In this document: piece by piece, positions 19,231 through 28,989 of the stretch
Layout of the letters: each line of letters begins with the position of its first letter
Numbering within the stretch: the first letter of the stretch is position 1
Translations under genes and position numbers: made by a program
NCBI GenBank assembly: GCA_003278145.1
Contig: QCGV01000004.1
Span: forward strand, 35,620-99,619
Source: OCS116 cluster bacterium AG-390-A19
GTDB lineage: Bacteria; Pseudomonadota; Alphaproteobacteria; MED-G09
Direction of reading: 5' to 3'
DNA length: 64,000 nt
The notes under the pieces: generated by a model
The model's input: the letters and a program-made list of their open reading frames with translations, nothing else
Databases searched by the model: none
What the model was told of the DNA's origin: nothing

Positions 19231-20238
19231 ATGGTTACTAAAGTTGCAATAAATGGATTTGGAAGAATTGGACGATTAGCGCTAAGAGCAATAGTTGAGT
19301 CTAAGAGAAAAGATATTTCGGTAGTTGCTATTAATGATCTCGGTACTCCAGATTTCAATGCCCATTTACTTCAAAATGATTCAGTGCATGGTCAATTTCC
19401 TTATAAAGTTAAATATACAAAAACCTCTATAAATGCTGGTCTTGGCCCTATTAAAATTTATTCTGAAAGAAATCCTGAGGACCTTCCATGGGGAAAATTA
19501 GATGTTGATGTTGTGATGGAATGTACAGGAATTTTTACCGATAAAGCTAAAGCTTCATTACATCTAAAAGCTGGAGCAAAAAGAGTTCTCATAAGCGCAC
19601 CTTCAAAAGATGCAGATATTACTGTGGTTTATGGAGTTAATCATAAGAAAATAAGAAAAAGTCATAAAGTAATCTCTAATGCGTCATGCACAACAAACTG
19701 TCTTGCGCCAGTAGCAATGGTTTTAGATAAACTTTGCGGTATTAATCAAGGATACATGACTACTGTTCATGCGTTTACTGGAGATCAAGCGATACTAGAT
19801 ACTCTTCACTCTGATAAAAGAAGAGCTAGATCAGCATCTCAATCAATAATTCCAACTTCAACAGGCGCAGCAAAAGCAGTTGGTTTGGTTTTACCTCAGT
19901 TACTTGGTAAGTTAGATGGAACAGCTGTAAGAGTGCCTACTCCAAATGTATCAATGATTGATTTAGTCTTTAATTCAAAGAAAAAAGTAAGTGTTGATCA
20001 AATTAATGACGCTATGAAAAAGATTTCCTCTGGTTCTTTAAAAGGTGTACTTAATGTTTCTGATGAACCACTTGTGTCAATTGATTATAATCATAATCCA
20101 GCAAGCTCAACGTTTGACTTAACTCAAACTGAAGTAATAGGTGGAAGGCTTGGTAGGGTATTAAGTTGGTATGATAATGAATGGGGTTTTGCCAATAGAA
20201 TGAGTGATACAGCTTCAGTGATTGGAAAACTTATCTAA
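19231..20238 (+). CDS. gap: Glyceraldehyde-3-phosphate dehydrogenase, type I
   Basis: NAD-dependent oxidation and phosphorylation of glyceraldehyde-3-P. The 335-aa protein has INGFGRIGRLALRA at the N-terminus (Rossmann fold), the catalytic Cys in NASCTTNCLAP, and WYDNEWGFANRM near the C-terminus. An AGGTGA ribosome site precedes the ATG. It lies 14 bp after tkt and 8 bp before pgk, so the cluster is surely cotranscribed. Confidence 0.97.
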   Translation: MVTKVAINGFGRIGRLALRAIVESKRKDISVVAINDLGTPDFNAHLLQNDSVHGQFPYKVKYTKTSINAGLGPIKIYSERNPEDLPWGKLDVDVVMECTGIFTDKAKASLHLKAGAKRVLISAPSKDADITVVYGVNHKKIRKSHKVISNASCTTNCLAPVAMVLDKLCGINQGYMTTVHAFTGDQAILDTLHSDKRRARSASQSIIPTSTGAAKAVGLVLPQLLGKLDGTAVRVPTPNVSMIDLVFNSKKKVSVDQINDAMKKISSGSLKGVLNVSDEPLVSIDYNHNPASSTFDLTQTEVIGGRLGRVLSWYDNEWGFANRMSDTASVIGKLI

Positions 20239-20246
20239 AAGAAATA

Positions 20247-21449
20247 ATGCTTAATTTAAGAAACTTAGATCAACTTTTAAAAGAAAATTTAAAAGATAAA
20301 ATAATCTTTATTAGAGTAGATCTTAATGTTCCTATTAAAGATGAAATTGTTCTGGATGAAACAAGAATTGAAAGAATTATTCCAACAATAAATGCACTAT
20401 TAGAAAAAGAGTCAAAAATTTGTTTATTGTCTCACTTTGGAAGACCTGACGGCACAAATAACAGTAAGTTTTCTCTCAATAAAATTATCTCTTCATTAGA
20501 AAAACACTTAAAAAAGGATATCTTATTTATAGAAAATTCTTTTGAAGAAAACGTAAAAGAAAAAATACAATCATCATCAAATAATCAAATAGTGTTATAT
20601 GAAAATACTAGATTCCATGATGGAGAAGAAAAAAATGATCAGGATCTCGCAATGAAGGTTGCTCAAAACGCAGATTATTTTGTAAATGATGCGTTCTCAG
20701 TCTCTCATAGATCTCATGTTTCTACTGTAGGTATCGCAAAATGTCTTCCATCTTTCTCTGGACGATACTTAGAGAAAGAGATTTTAATGATAAATAAATC
20801 TCTAAGCACAAATTCAGGAGAAAGACTTGGTATTATTGGTGGTTCAAAAATTTCTACAAAATTAAAAGTTCTTGAAAACCTTACAGAAAATGTTGATAAG
20901 CTTTTTGTTGGTGGAGGAATGGCAAACACATTCCTTCTAGCAAAAGGGTTTAAAATTGGAAAATCATTATGTGAAAGATCTATGATAAATACGGCAAATA
21001 ATATTTTGTTAAAAGCAGAGAAAAATAATTGTGAAATAGTTTTACCTATTGATGCATTAGTTGCAAAAGATATGGAAAAAGGAACTTCATTTAATGAAAC
21101 ATCAATTGAGAAAATTCCTTCCGATGCTTTAATACTGGATATAGGATCAAAAACAATTAGTAAAATTACTGATATTCTTCAAGAAATGTCGACAGTTGTT
21201 TGGTGCGGCCCTCTTGGTTTATTTGAGTTAAATCCTTTTCAAACAGGAACAGTTTCAATTGCAAAAGAAATATCAATGCTCACAAAAGATAAAAAGATTA
21301 TCTCAGTGGCTGGTGGTGGTGATACTGTTGCTGCTTTAAGTCAATCAAATTATAATAAGGATTTTACGTATATATCAACTGCCGGTGGTGCTTTTTTAGA
21401 ACTACTAGCCGGTGAGAAACTACCGGGACTGGAAGTATTAAGACAATAA
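20247..21449 (+). CDS. pgk: Phosphoglycerate kinase
   Basis: Transfers phosphate between 1,3-bisphosphoglycerate and ADP. A 400-aa monomer with FIRVDLNVPIKD at the N-terminus, LLSHFGRPDG, the nucleotide-binding GGSKISTKL, and VAGGGDTVAAL with STAGGAFLELLAG at the C-terminus. Length is typical (about 395-415). It is flanked closely by gap and the aldolase gene (11 bp) in a compact glycolytic operon. Confidence 0.97.
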   Translation: MLNLRNLDQLLKENLKDKIIFIRVDLNVPIKDEIVLDETRIERIIPTINALLEKESKICLLSHFGRPDGTNNSKFSLNKIISSLEKHLKKDILFIENSFEENVKEKIQSSSNNQIVLYENTRFHDGEEKNDQDLAMKVAQNADYFVNDAFSVSHRSHVSTVGIAKCLPSFSGRYLEKEILMINKSLSTNSGERLGIIGGSKISTKLKVLENLTENVDKLFVGGGMANTFLLAKGFKIGKSLCERSMINTANNILLKAEKNNCEIVLPIDALVAKDMEKGTSFNETSIEKIPSDALILDIGSKTISKITDILQEMSTVVWCGPLGLFELNPFQTGTVSIAKEISMLTKDKKIISVAGGGDTVAALSQSNYNKDFTYISTAGGAFLELLAGEKLPGLEVLRQ

Positions 21450-21460
21450 GGGAAAATAAA

Positions 21461-22471
21461 ATGACAAATATTAATGAAATTGCAACTCAAATGGTAACTC
21501 CTGGAAAAGGAATTTTAGCAGCTGATGAGAGCTCTGGCACGATCAAAAAGAGATTTGACTCAATAAATGTTGAATCAACAGAAGAAAATAGAATGAACTA
21601 CAGGCGAATTTTATTTGAAACTCAAGAAGCTATGCAAAATTATATTTCAGGAGTAATCCTTTTTGATGAAACACTCAGACAATCAAATAAAGATGGTAAA
21701 AAGTTAGTTGATATCATAAATGATGCAGGGTCTCTTCCAGGTATTAAAGTTGATATGGGAGCTAAAGAATTAGCATTGATGTCCGGCGAGACAGTTACCG
21801 AAGGTTTAGATGGCTTAAGAGAGAGATTGGAAGAATATTCCAACTTAGGTGCTAAATTTGCAAAATGGAGAGCTGTAATCGCTATTTCAGATAAAATTCC
21901 CTCTACTCTTTGTATTGATGCAAACTCTCATGCTCTTGCAAGATATTCAGCACTTTGTCAGGAAGCGGGTATCGTACCAATTGTTGAACCAGAGGTATTA
22001 ATGGATGGCTCACATACAATCGAAAGATGCTATGAAGTAACAAAAGATACTTTAACAAAAGTTTTTGAAGAATTAACTAAGCATAAAGTTGATTTAAAAG
22101 GAATATGCTTAAAACCTAATATGATTATAGATGGCAAAGAATGCTCAAAGAAATCTTCATCAGAAGAAATTGCAAAAATGACAATTAACTGTTTTAAGGA
22201 GACTGTTCCATCAGAAGTTCCAGGAATAGTTTTTCTATCTGGTGGTCAATCTGAAATTGAAGCAACAGAAAATCTTAATGAGATTAATAAAATAGAAGGA
22301 ACACCCTGGAATCTAAGTTTTTCTTATGGTAGAGCTCTTCAAGCTTCAGCTCTAAAGGCTTGGCAAGGTAATCATGAAAATGAAGAGGCATGTTCAAAAG
22401 CTTTTGCTCATAGAGCAAAGATGAATTCTCTTGCAACAAAAGGTGTGTGGTCTAAAGAACAGGAAAATTAA
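21461..22471 (+). CDS. Fructose-bisphosphate aldolase, class I
   Basis: Schiff-base (class I, metal-independent) aldolase cleaving fructose-1,6-bisphosphate. The 336-aa protein shows GKGILAADESSGTIKKRF at the N-terminus, KWRAVI, the Schiff-base lysine in GICLKPNMI, and FLSGGQSE. This is the animal/plant-like class I family; many bacteria use the zinc class II FbaA instead. Being metal-free may suit zinc-poor ocean water (inference). It follows pgk by 11 bp and precedes efp by 15 bp. Confidence 0.94.
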   Translation: MTNINEIATQMVTPGKGILAADESSGTIKKRFDSINVESTEENRMNYRRILFETQEAMQNYISGVILFDETLRQSNKDGKKLVDIINDAGSLPGIKVDMGAKELALMSGETVTEGLDGLRERLEEYSNLGAKFAKWRAVIAISDKIPSTLCIDANSHALARYSALCQEAGIVPIVEPEVLMDGSHTIERCYEVTKDTLTKVFEELTKHKVDLKGICLKPNMIIDGKECSKKSSSEEIAKMTINCFKETVPSEVPGIVFLSGGQSEIEATENLNEINKIEGTPWNLSFSYGRALQASALKAWQGNHENEEACSKAFAHRAKMNSLATKGVWSKEQEN

Positions 22472-22486
22472 AACTAAGGATTAATT

Positions 22487-23050
22487 ATGAAGATTAATGG
22501 TAATGAAATTAAACCGGGGAATATAATTCAACATAATGATGCAATTTGGGTTGCCGTTAAAACTTCGCATGTAAAACCTGGGAAAGGTGGAGCATTTGCT
22601 CAGGTAGAATTAAAAAAAATACCTGATGGTACCAAACTTAATGAGAGATTTAGAGCTTCTGAAACAGTTGAAAGATTAAGACTTGATAATAAAACTTATC
22701 AATATTTGTTTACTGAAGGAAACCTTGCCTCCTTTATGGATAAAGAAACCTATGAGCAAATTGAAATATCTCTAGATTTTATAGGTGAAAAGATTGCGCT
22801 ACTTCAGGATGGAATGGATGTTGAAATTGAAAGTCATGAGGGAACACCGATAAACATCGCCCTACCCGATCACATAACTCTGGTTGTTAAAGAAACTGAA
22901 CCAACAGTTAAAGGACAAACTGCTGCTGCATCTTATAAACCAGCAATTTTAGAAAATGGATTGCGCGTAATGGTACCACCGTTTGTTCAAATCGATGAAA
23001 AAATTATTATTAACTCAGAAGACTTATCATATGTTAAACGTGTTGATTAA
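22487..23050 (+). CDS. efp: Translation elongation factor P
   Basis: EF-P relieves ribosome stalling at polyproline motifs. The 187-aa protein has the three-barrel layout of EF-P, with the tip loop [10 protein letters not shown] whose lysine aligns with E. coli K34 (the beta-lysylation site). The C-terminal [17 protein letters not shown] motif is intact. No EpmA/EpmB modification gene is in the window. The stop codon shares one base with the suhB start (TAATG), suggesting coupling. Confidence 0.96.
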   Translation: MKINGNEIKPGNIIQHNDAIWVAVKTSHVKPGKGGAFAQVELKKIPDGTKLNERFRASETVERLRLDNKTYQYLFTEGNLASFMDKETYEQIEISLDFIGEKIALLQDGMDVEIESHEGTPINIALPDHITLVVKETEPTVKGQTAAASYKPAILENGLRVMVPPFVQIDEKIIINSEDLSYVKRVD

Positions 23051-23832
23051 TGGATTCACCACTATTAAATATAATGCAAAAGGCTGCAAAAAAAGCCTCA
23101 AGGGGTTTAAGACGAGATTTTAATGAACTTGAAAATCTTCAGGTTAAAACTAAAGGTCCAGCAAATTTTGTTACGGCTTCAGATATAAGAACTCAAAAAA
23201 TAATTTATGAAGAATTATCATACGCAAAACCAGATTGGTCTTTCATAATGGAAGAGTCAAAGCCAATAGAAAATCAAAATACAAAAGCAAGATTCATAAT
23301 TGACCCAATTGATGGTACAACAAATTTTATGCATGGAAATCCTAACTTTGCTATTTCAATTGCAGCTGAAATTGATAATAGATTAGAAGCAGCAATAATT
23401 TATTCTCCTATTACAGACGAAATGTTTACCGCAGAGAGGGGTAAAGGATCTTTTTTAAATGATAAAAGAATAAGAGTAGCAACAAGAAAAAAATTGTCCG
23501 AGTCAATTTTAGTAACTGGAATTCCTCATTTAGGCAGAGGGAATAAAGAATTATTTATAAAAGAAATGGATAAAATTATTCCAGAAGTTGCAGGAATAAG
23601 AAGGTCAGGCTCAGCAGCTCTCGATCTCGCATGGATTGCCGCTGGTAGATATGATATTTTTTGGGAAAGAGGTCTTTCTGTATGGGATATAGCGGCAGGA
23701 ATTCTATTAGTGCGTGAGGCAGGAGGTTTCGCTAAAGGAATTGATGGAAGCGATCAGGATCTTTGGAATGGAAATATAATATCTGGTAATGATGATATCA
23801 TTCTAACCTTAAGTGAAAAATTAGGCTTTTAA
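23050..23832 (+). CDS. suhB: Inositol-1-monophosphatase family protein (SuhB)
   Basis: A Mg-dependent sugar-phosphate phosphatase of 260 aa. Metal ligands are in IMEES (Glu), DPIDGTTNFMHG (Asp/Asp) and the C-terminal SVWDIAAGILLVREAGG (Asp). The SuhB group hydrolyses inositol-1-P and related phosphates and, in E. coli, also helps rRNA antitermination. It overlaps efp by one base, a pairing frequently seen in alphaproteobacteria. Confidence 0.93.
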   Translation: MDSPLLNIMQKAAKKASRGLRRDFNELENLQVKTKGPANFVTASDIRTQKIIYEELSYAKPDWSFIMEESKPIENQNTKARFIIDPIDGTTNFMHGNPNFAISIAAEIDNRLEAAIIYSPITDEMFTAERGKGSFLNDKRIRVATRKKLSESILVTGIPHLGRGNKELFIKEMDKIIPEVAGIRRSGSAALDLAWIAAGRYDIFWERGLSVWDIAAGILLVREAGGFAKGIDGSDQDLWNGNIISGNDDIILTLSEKLGF

Positions 23833-23835
23833 TAC

Positions 23836-23856
23836 TTGCATGACCAACAAATGCAA
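23836..23856 (+). repeat. Inverted repeat (hairpin) in the rpmE leader
   Basis: TTGCAT (23836-23841) and ATGCAA (23851-23856) form a 6-bp stem with a 9-nt loop, 29 bp before the L31 start codon. It could be a ribosomal-protein leader structure or an operator. It is not followed by a U-run, so it is not a terminator. Confidence 0.35.
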
Positions 23857-23885
23857 TGTAAAACGTTCAGAAAATAGGTAATTTT

Positions 23886-24182
23886 ATGAAAAAAGACACA
23901 CATCCTGATTATCATATTATAACAGTTAAGATGACTGATGGCTCAAGTTTTCAAACACGCTCAACTTGGGGCGAGGCTAATGGTACTTTGGTTTTGGATA
24001 TTGATCCAACAACACACCCTGCTTGGACTGGTGGGGGCCAAAAAATTCTAGATCGCGACGGAAGAGTTGGTAAGTTTAATAAAAAATTTGAGGGTTTTCT
24101 TGGTGGTTCTGAAAAAAAAGACAATTCCGAAGAGAGTACCTCTGATAAAACAGCTTCAGAAAAAACTGAATCTGAACAATAA
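23886..24182 (+). CDS. rpmE: 50S ribosomal protein L31, zinc-independent type
   Basis: A 98-aa L31 with the family start [19 protein letters not shown] and the alphaproteobacterial [21 protein letters not shown] core. There is no cysteine, so the zinc-binding form is absent. About 25 C-terminal residues (after FEGFLGG) form an acidic, Ser/Glu/Lys-rich tail beyond the usual 70-75 aa. It lies 53 bp after suhB with a small hairpin between. Confidence 0.94.
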   Translation: MKKDTHPDYHIITVKMTDGSSFQTRSTWGEANGTLVLDIDPTTHPAWTGGGQKILDRDGRVGKFNKKFEGFLGGSEKKDNSEESTSDKTASEKTESEQ

Positions 24183-24201
24183 TCCTTAAAGCTTTATTAA
24201 T

Positions 24202-24390
24202 TTATTTTTTAAAAATACTTTCAGCATTACTTTTTGATAATTTTTTAATTTCGATTTTTTCTTCAGCTCTATCTATCTCTTCTTTAAGGGATAAAATCCT
24301 TTCTTGAAGCTCGTTAATACTCAGCTTATTGAGATCTTGGTTTTTCAAGTTACTAATAATTGACTGTTTTTTTATAACTTCATCTTCCAT
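24202..24390 (-). CDS. DUF1192 family protein
   Basis: A 62-aa protein matching the short alphaproteobacterial DUF1192 family: an acidic N-terminus, the core LNKLSINELQERILSLKEEIDRAE, and a C-terminal SKSNAESIFKK. It is one coiled coil with no known function. In other alphaproteobacteria it is also found near the DUF1013 (TrcR-like) gene, which here is divergently transcribed. Confidence 0.8.
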   Translation of the reverse strand: MEDEVIKKQSIISNLKNQDLNKLSINELQERILSLKEEIDRAEEKIEIKKLSKSNAESIFKK

Positions 24391-24481
24391 TAATTAATCC
24401 ATTGATTATTCTTATTTTTTAAACAATATTATTAATAATATAATCTAAGAATATAATTTTATAGATTTTTATACAGAAATT

Positions 24482-24510
24482 TTTACAAATTACATTTTAT
24501 CTTATATAGA
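24482..24510 (+). promoter_or_regulatory. Candidate promoter of the trcR-like gene
   Basis: TTTACA (24482-24487) and TATAGA (24505-24510) are separated by 17 bp, followed by a leader of about 38 nt carrying GGAG (24545-24548). It lies in the 164-bp divergent region before the DUF1013 gene. It was found by eye. Confidence 0.45.
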
Positions 24511-24554
24511 TTGCCGATAGTAATTTATAATTATTTTTATCTTTGGAGAAAAAT

Positions 24555-25334
24555 ATGAATCAACCATTAATGCCAAAAGCAACAGCTGTCTGGTTAATAG
24601 ATAATACAGCATTAACCTTTGAACAGATTGCCGATTTCTGCAGTTTACATATCCTTGAAGTCAAAGGAATTGCCGACGGCGATGTGGATCATGGTATTAG
24701 AGGCGCTGATCCAATTGCCGCAGGTCAACTAACAAGATTAGAAATTGAAGATTGTCAAAAAGATAAAAATGCAAGATTAAAAGCTATTCAAAAAAGAGAT
24801 GACCTTCCAGAAGTTGCTAGAAGGGTTGGAAAAAAATACACACCTCTATCTAAAAGACAGGACAGGCCAGATTCTATTTTTTGGTTAGTGAGAAATCATC
24901 CTGAGCTTTTAGATTCACAAATTGGAAAACTTGTTGGAACAACGAAATCAACAATACAATCAATAAGAGATAGAACTCACTGGAACTCAGCTAATCTTAC
25001 TCCTGTTGACCCTGTATCAGTTGGATTATGTACTCAAGTTGATCTTGATAAAGCTGTTCAGAAAGCCTTTAAAAGAATTGAAAAAAGAAAAGCAGAAGAA
25101 GCAAAAAAATATGAAAGTGAAGGAATTAGTAGCCCTGAAAGTGTAACTAATGAACAAACACAAGAAATTAATATTGAAGAAAAGATTGAGGTAACAACTA
25201 AAGATGCTGAAATTACTTCCGAGGAAAACTTTGAGGAAAATACAGTACCTGAAGAGAAAAAAGATCAAGATGAAAAAGAGTACACTTCAGACAGTGTGTT
25301 TGCGAAGCTTAACGAGTTAAAAAAAGAAGATTAG
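24555..25334 (+). CDS. trcR: DUF1013 family, TrcR-like cell-cycle transcriptional regulator
   Basis: A 259-aa protein with the strongly conserved DUF1013 N-terminus (MNQPLMPKATAVWLIDNTAL, then LTFEQIADFCSLHILEVKGIADG), found almost only in alphaproteobacteria. A second helix-turn-helix-like stretch is QIGKLVGTTKSTIQSIRDRTHW. NCBI names the family TrcR, a cell-cycle transcription regulator. The last 90 residues are acidic and low-complexity, an extension of the core. The ATG at 24555 with GGAG 6 bp upstream is preferred over an upstream TTG that overlaps the SD. Confidence 0.88.
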   Translation: MNQPLMPKATAVWLIDNTALTFEQIADFCSLHILEVKGIADGDVDHGIRGADPIAAGQLTRLEIEDCQKDKNARLKAIQKRDDLPEVARRVGKKYTPLSKRQDRPDSIFWLVRNHPELLDSQIGKLVGTTKSTIQSIRDRTHWNSANLTPVDPVSVGLCTQVDLDKAVQKAFKRIEKRKAEEAKKYESEGISSPESVTNEQTQEINIEEKIEVTTKDAEITSEENFEENTVPEEKKDQDEKEYTSDSVFAKLNELKKED

Positions 25335-25348
25335 TTTAGAGAATTAAT

Positions 25349-25852
25349 GTGAATAAAAAATCTGATGAAATAAATTTAGTTTCCGTGATAATGGGAAGTA
25401 AATCAGATTGGACCACCATGCAAGATACATGTATTATTTTGGATGATCTTAAAATATCATACGAAACTAAAATAGTTTCGGCACATCGAACCCCAAATAG
25501 ACTTTTTAATTATGCAAAAAAAGCTAAATCAAGAGGTATTAGTGTAATAATAGCAGGGGCAGGTGGTGCAGCACATCTACCAGGAATGATCGCCTCATTA
25601 ACAACACTTCCTGTTTTAGGAGTTCCCATTGAAAGTAAATCTTTAAAAGGTATAGATAGTTTACTATCAATCCTACAAATGCCAGCAGGTATTCCAGTTG
25701 GGACATTGGCTATTGGTTCAGCTGGAGCAAAAAATGCAGCCTTATTAGCTGCATCAATACTTTCAAGTCAAAATACAAAAATTTCTAAAAATTTAGAAAA
25801 ATGGCGATTAAAACAAACAAAATCAGTAGCTATAAGTCCTATTGATGACTAA
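25349..25852 (+). CDS. purE: N5-carboxyaminoimidazole ribonucleotide mutase
   Basis: A class I PurE that isomerises N5-CAIR to CAIR in purine synthesis. The 167-aa protein has [19 protein letters not shown] and the [14 protein letters not shown] loop. The start is GTG; the ATG overlapping it runs into a stop in the other frame. The 3' end overlaps purK by 8 bp, the normal purE-purK pair. Confidence 0.96.
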   Translation: MNKKSDEINLVSVIMGSKSDWTTMQDTCIILDDLKISYETKIVSAHRTPNRLFNYAKKAKSRGISVIIAGAGGAAHLPGMIASLTTLPVLGVPIESKSLKGIDSLLSILQMPAGIPVGTLAIGSAGAKNAALLAASILSSQNTKISKNLEKWRLKQTKSVAISPIDD

Positions 25853-26906
25853 ACCAATAATTGGAATATTAGGTGGTGGTCAATTAGGAATGATGTTGTG
25901 TGATGCAGCAAAAGAAATAGATATTGAAACTCATGTTTTTTGTCCAGATGATGATTGTCCATCTAAAGGAAGGTCAACATATTTTAGTATTGGGGAATAC
26001 TCTGATGAAGAAAAAATAATTAAATTTTCTAATAGCGTTGATTTTATAACTTACGAATTTGAAAATATACCAATTAAAACTATAGATTTCATAAAAGATC
26101 AAAATAAGATAAGACCAGGAAAACAAAGTCTATTACTAACTCAGGATAGATTAACTGAAAAAAGATTTCTAGATAAACTTAATATTCCTATTGCTCCATA
26201 TAAAGATCTAAAAACTATAGATGATGTTATTTCTGCTCAAAATGAGTTTATTAACAGTATAGTTAAAACAAGAACTCTTGGTTATGACGGTAAGGGTCAA
26301 TTTAATCTTAGACAATCTGATGATCCAAATAAAGTTTTTAACAGAATTGTAAATAAATCGATTATTGAAAAAAGAATACCTTTTGAATTCGAAGTATCTG
26401 TTATTATCGGAAGAGATATAAATAACAATACAACTATTTTTCCTATAGGAAAAAATATTCATGAAAATCATATTTTAAAACATACTTTCAATCCAACAAA
26501 ACTATCAAAAAACCAAATTAACCAACTTGTAGATTATTCAGAAAAAATTATCACTGAACTTAATCATATAGGTGTTCTTGCAGTTGAATTTTTCATTACA
26601 AAAGATCAAATTTTAGTCAACGAAATTGCTCCAAGAGTTCATAATTCTGGTCATTGGACTATTGATGCTTGTAGCGTAAGCCAATTTAAACAGCATATGC
26701 TTTGTGTATCAGGAAGAGAAATTAAACAACCTTTGCTAAATAATAGTGCACATATGATTAATATTATAGGCAAAGAAATTAATGATTGGTGTGGTAAAAA
26801 TAATACAGATAGATTAAAAATTCATCTCTACAACAAAAAAGAGGTTAAAAAAGGCAGAAAAATGGGGCATGTAACTGAATTGTTTGATAAGGGAAAAATT
26901 TTTTAG
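25845..26906 (+). CDS. purK: 5-(carboxyamino)imidazole ribonucleotide synthase
   Basis: An ATP-grasp enzyme that carboxylates AIR with ATP and bicarbonate to N5-CAIR, the substrate of PurE. The 353-aa protein has [34 protein letters not shown] (ATP-grasp loop) and [14 protein letters not shown]. The ATG at 25845 overlaps the end of purE; a TTG three bases earlier is possible. It ends 87 bp before rpsU. Confidence 0.96.
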   Translation: MTKPIIGILGGGQLGMMLCDAAKEIDIETHVFCPDDDCPSKGRSTYFSIGEYSDEEKIIKFSNSVDFITYEFENIPIKTIDFIKDQNKIRPGKQSLLLTQDRLTEKRFLDKLNIPIAPYKDLKTIDDVISAQNEFINSIVKTRTLGYDGKGQFNLRQSDDPNKVFNRIVNKSIIEKRIPFEFEVSVIIGRDINNNTTIFPIGKNIHENHILKHTFNPTKLSKNQINQLVDYSEKIITELNHIGVLAVEFFITKDQILVNEIAPRVHNSGHWTIDACSVSQFKQHMLCVSGREIKQPLLNNSAHMINIIGKEINDWCGKNNTDRLKIHLYNKKEVKKGRKMGHVTELFDKGKIF

Positions 26907-26993
26907 TTTTTTAGAAATTTATATTATTTGTTTACTAGACATTATTACCCACCTTTGGTAATCAAACTCATTAAATAAAAAGATAGGATTTAA

Positions 26994-27236
26994 ATGGAAG
27001 TTTCAGTTAGAGATAATAACGTAGAGCAAGCGTTAAGAGTTTTAAAAAAGAAAATGCAAAGAGAAGGTGTTTTCAGAGAAGTAAAACTTAGAAACTGTTA
27101 TGAAAAACCATCTGAAAAGAAAGCTAGAGAGCACTCAGAATCTATTAGAAGAGCAAGAAAGCTTGCAAGAAAAAGAGCAATGCGTGAAGGTCTAATTCCT
27201 ATGAAGAAAAGCTCTGACGAAAGAAAATCATACTAA
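26994..27236 (+). CDS. rpsU: 30S ribosomal protein S21
   Basis: An 80-aa S21, longer than the 71-aa E. coli protein. It starts [20 protein letters not shown] and has the basic helix [20 protein letters not shown] precedes the ATG by about 7 bp. S21 binds the 3' end of 16S rRNA and helps initiation. It is convergent with pntB, only 15 bp away, with no clear terminator. Confidence 0.93.
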   Translation: MEVSVRDNNVEQALRVLKKKMQREGVFREVKLRNCYEKPSEKKAREHSESIRRARKLARKRAMREGLIPMKKSSDERKSY

Positions 27237-27251
27237 ATAGTAATTAAAAAT

Positions 27252-28667
27252 TTAGATACTTGCAGAAATATCCTCGGACATCTTTTTTGCATCATCAAGA
27301 AGCATCATAGTATTTTCTTGATAAAATAGATCATTATCAATGCCTGCATAACCTATTCCTAAACTTCTTTTAACAAAAAGAACTGTTTTAGCATTTTCTA
27401 CCTCCAGGATAGGCATGCCGAAAATAGGACTATTAGGATCTGATTTAGCCGCTGGGTTAGTAACATCATTAGCGCCAATTACAAACGCAACATCTGCTTG
27501 TGCAAAGTCTGAGTTAATTTCAGTTAATTCATATATATCATCATAGGGTACATCAGCTTCAGCCAATAAAACATTCATGTGACCAGGCATTCTTCCTGCC
27601 ACAGGATGAATTGCATAGGTAACTTTAATTCCCATTTCTTTTAATTTATCTACCATTTCTTTTAGAGAATTTTGCGCTCTAGCAACAGCCATACCATAGC
27701 CCGGGACTATTATAACTGAACTTGCATTCTTGAGTATAAAAGCAGCATCATCAGCAGAACCTATCTTAACAGGCCTTGTTTCTTTAACTTGCTCACCCCC
27801 TACTCCTTCATCGCCAAATCCACCCATAATAACTGAAAAGAAAGATCTATTCATCGCTACGCACATGATATATGAAAGAATAGCTCCTGAAGAACCGACC
27901 AATGCCCCTGTTATAACAAGAGCTAAATTATTTAGAGTAAAACCAATAATTGCTGCTGCAAAACCTGAGTAAGAATTCAGAACTGCAATAACAACAGGCA
28001 TATCTGCTCCGCCAATTGGTATTATTAAAAGAAGCCCTAAAGCTAAAGATAAAATACTGATAACTAAAAATAAGACCTGATCATATTGAGATCCAATTAA
28101 AATTAAATATGAGCAAACTAAAATAATTGAGAAAATACCGATAGATATTACATGCCTTAATGGAAGAATAACAGGAGCACTCTTCATTAGACCTTGTAAC
28201 TTGAGAAAAGCTATCACTGAACCTGAAAATGTTATTGCCCCAACAAAAATCCCTAACAACATCTCCACCATACTAGCTGTTGCAATATATCCATTGATTT
28301 CTAATCCAAAAGCAGCAGGAGATAAAAAAGCTGCCCATGCAACTAAAACAGCTGACATACCTCCCATAGAGTTGAGAGCTGCCACCATTTGAGGCATATC
28401 TGTCATTGCAACTTTTTTTGATAAGAACGTTCCTATTAACCCACCAATAGAAATTCCAGCTACTATTAAAATTAAATTTGAAAGGGAATTATCTTCAAGA
28501 TTAAGTATTGTTACAGTAAACGCTATAAGCATACCTGACATACCGAGATAATTTCCAATTCTAGCAGTTTCTGGTGAGGATAGGCCTCTAATAGCAAGTA
28601 TAAAAAATACACCAGATAAAAGATACAAAGATGCTGTCAAGTCTACTGACATAAAATCACTAAACAT
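27252..28667 (-). CDS. pntB: NAD(P) transhydrogenase subunit beta
   Basis: The beta subunit of the proton-translocating transhydrogenase, which makes NADPH from NADH using the proton gradient. The 471-aa protein has about nine N-terminal membrane helices and a C-terminal NADP-binding domain (IIVPGYGMAVARAQ, then VAFVIGANDVTNPAA). It overlaps the pntA2 gene by 8 bp. Three split genes (alpha1, alpha2, beta) are the usual alphaproteobacterial arrangement. Confidence 0.96.
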   Translation of the reverse strand: MFSDFMSVDLTASLYLLSGVFFILAIRGLSSPETARIGNYLGMSGMLIAFTVTILNLEDNSLSNLILIVAGISIGGLIGTFLSKKVAMTDMPQMVAALNSMGGMSAVLVAWAAFLSPAAFGLEINGYIATASMVEMLLGIFVGAITFSGSVIAFLKLQGLMKSAPVILPLRHVISIGIFSIILVCSYLILIGSQYDQVLFLVISILSLALGLLLIIPIGGADMPVVIAVLNSYSGFAAAIIGFTLNNLALVITGALVGSSGAILSYIMCVAMNRSFFSVIMGGFGDEGVGGEQVKETRPVKIGSADDAAFILKNASSVIIVPGYGMAVARAQNSLKEMVDKLKEMGIKVTYAIHPVAGRMPGHMNVLLAEADVPYDDIYELTEINSDFAQADVAFVIGANDVTNPAAKSDPNSPIFGMPILEVENAKTVLFVKRSLGIGYAGIDNDLFYQENTMMLLDDAKKMSEDISASI

Positions 28668-28971
28668 CTTTCTTCACCTTTTTCTTATACATTTCTAGCA
28701 TTCTTTGAGTAACAAGAAATCCACCAAAGATATTAATCGAAGCAAATATTAAAGCAAAAAAGGAAACAACTTTTGATATTGTTCCAGCTGTACCTGAGCT
28801 CTCAGTACCCATAGCAATAATAGCACCAACAATAATAACAGCAGATATTGCATTGGTTACTGACATTAATGGTGTATGAAGGGCAGGTGTTACTGACCAA
28901 ACAACATAGTAACCGACAAAAATGGCTAAAACAAAAATACTTCCATAATAAACTAAAGGACTAATATCCAT
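28660..28971 (-). CDS. pntAB: NAD(P) transhydrogenase subunit alpha, part 2 (membrane domain)
   Basis: A 103-aa protein of three hydrophobic helices (FVLAIFVGYYVVWSVTP, then LMSVTNAISAVIIVGAII, then FFALIFASINIFGGFLV). This corresponds to the C-terminal membrane part of E. coli PntA, split into its own gene. It lies 18 bp after the soluble alpha1 gene and overlaps pntB. Confidence 0.93.
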   Translation of the reverse strand: MDISPLVYYGSIFVLAIFVGYYVVWSVTPALHTPLMSVTNAISAVIIVGAIIAMGTESSGTAGTISKVVSFFALIFASINIFGGFLVTQRMLEMYKKKVKKDV

Positions 28972-28989
28972 AATTTTTACCTATAAAAC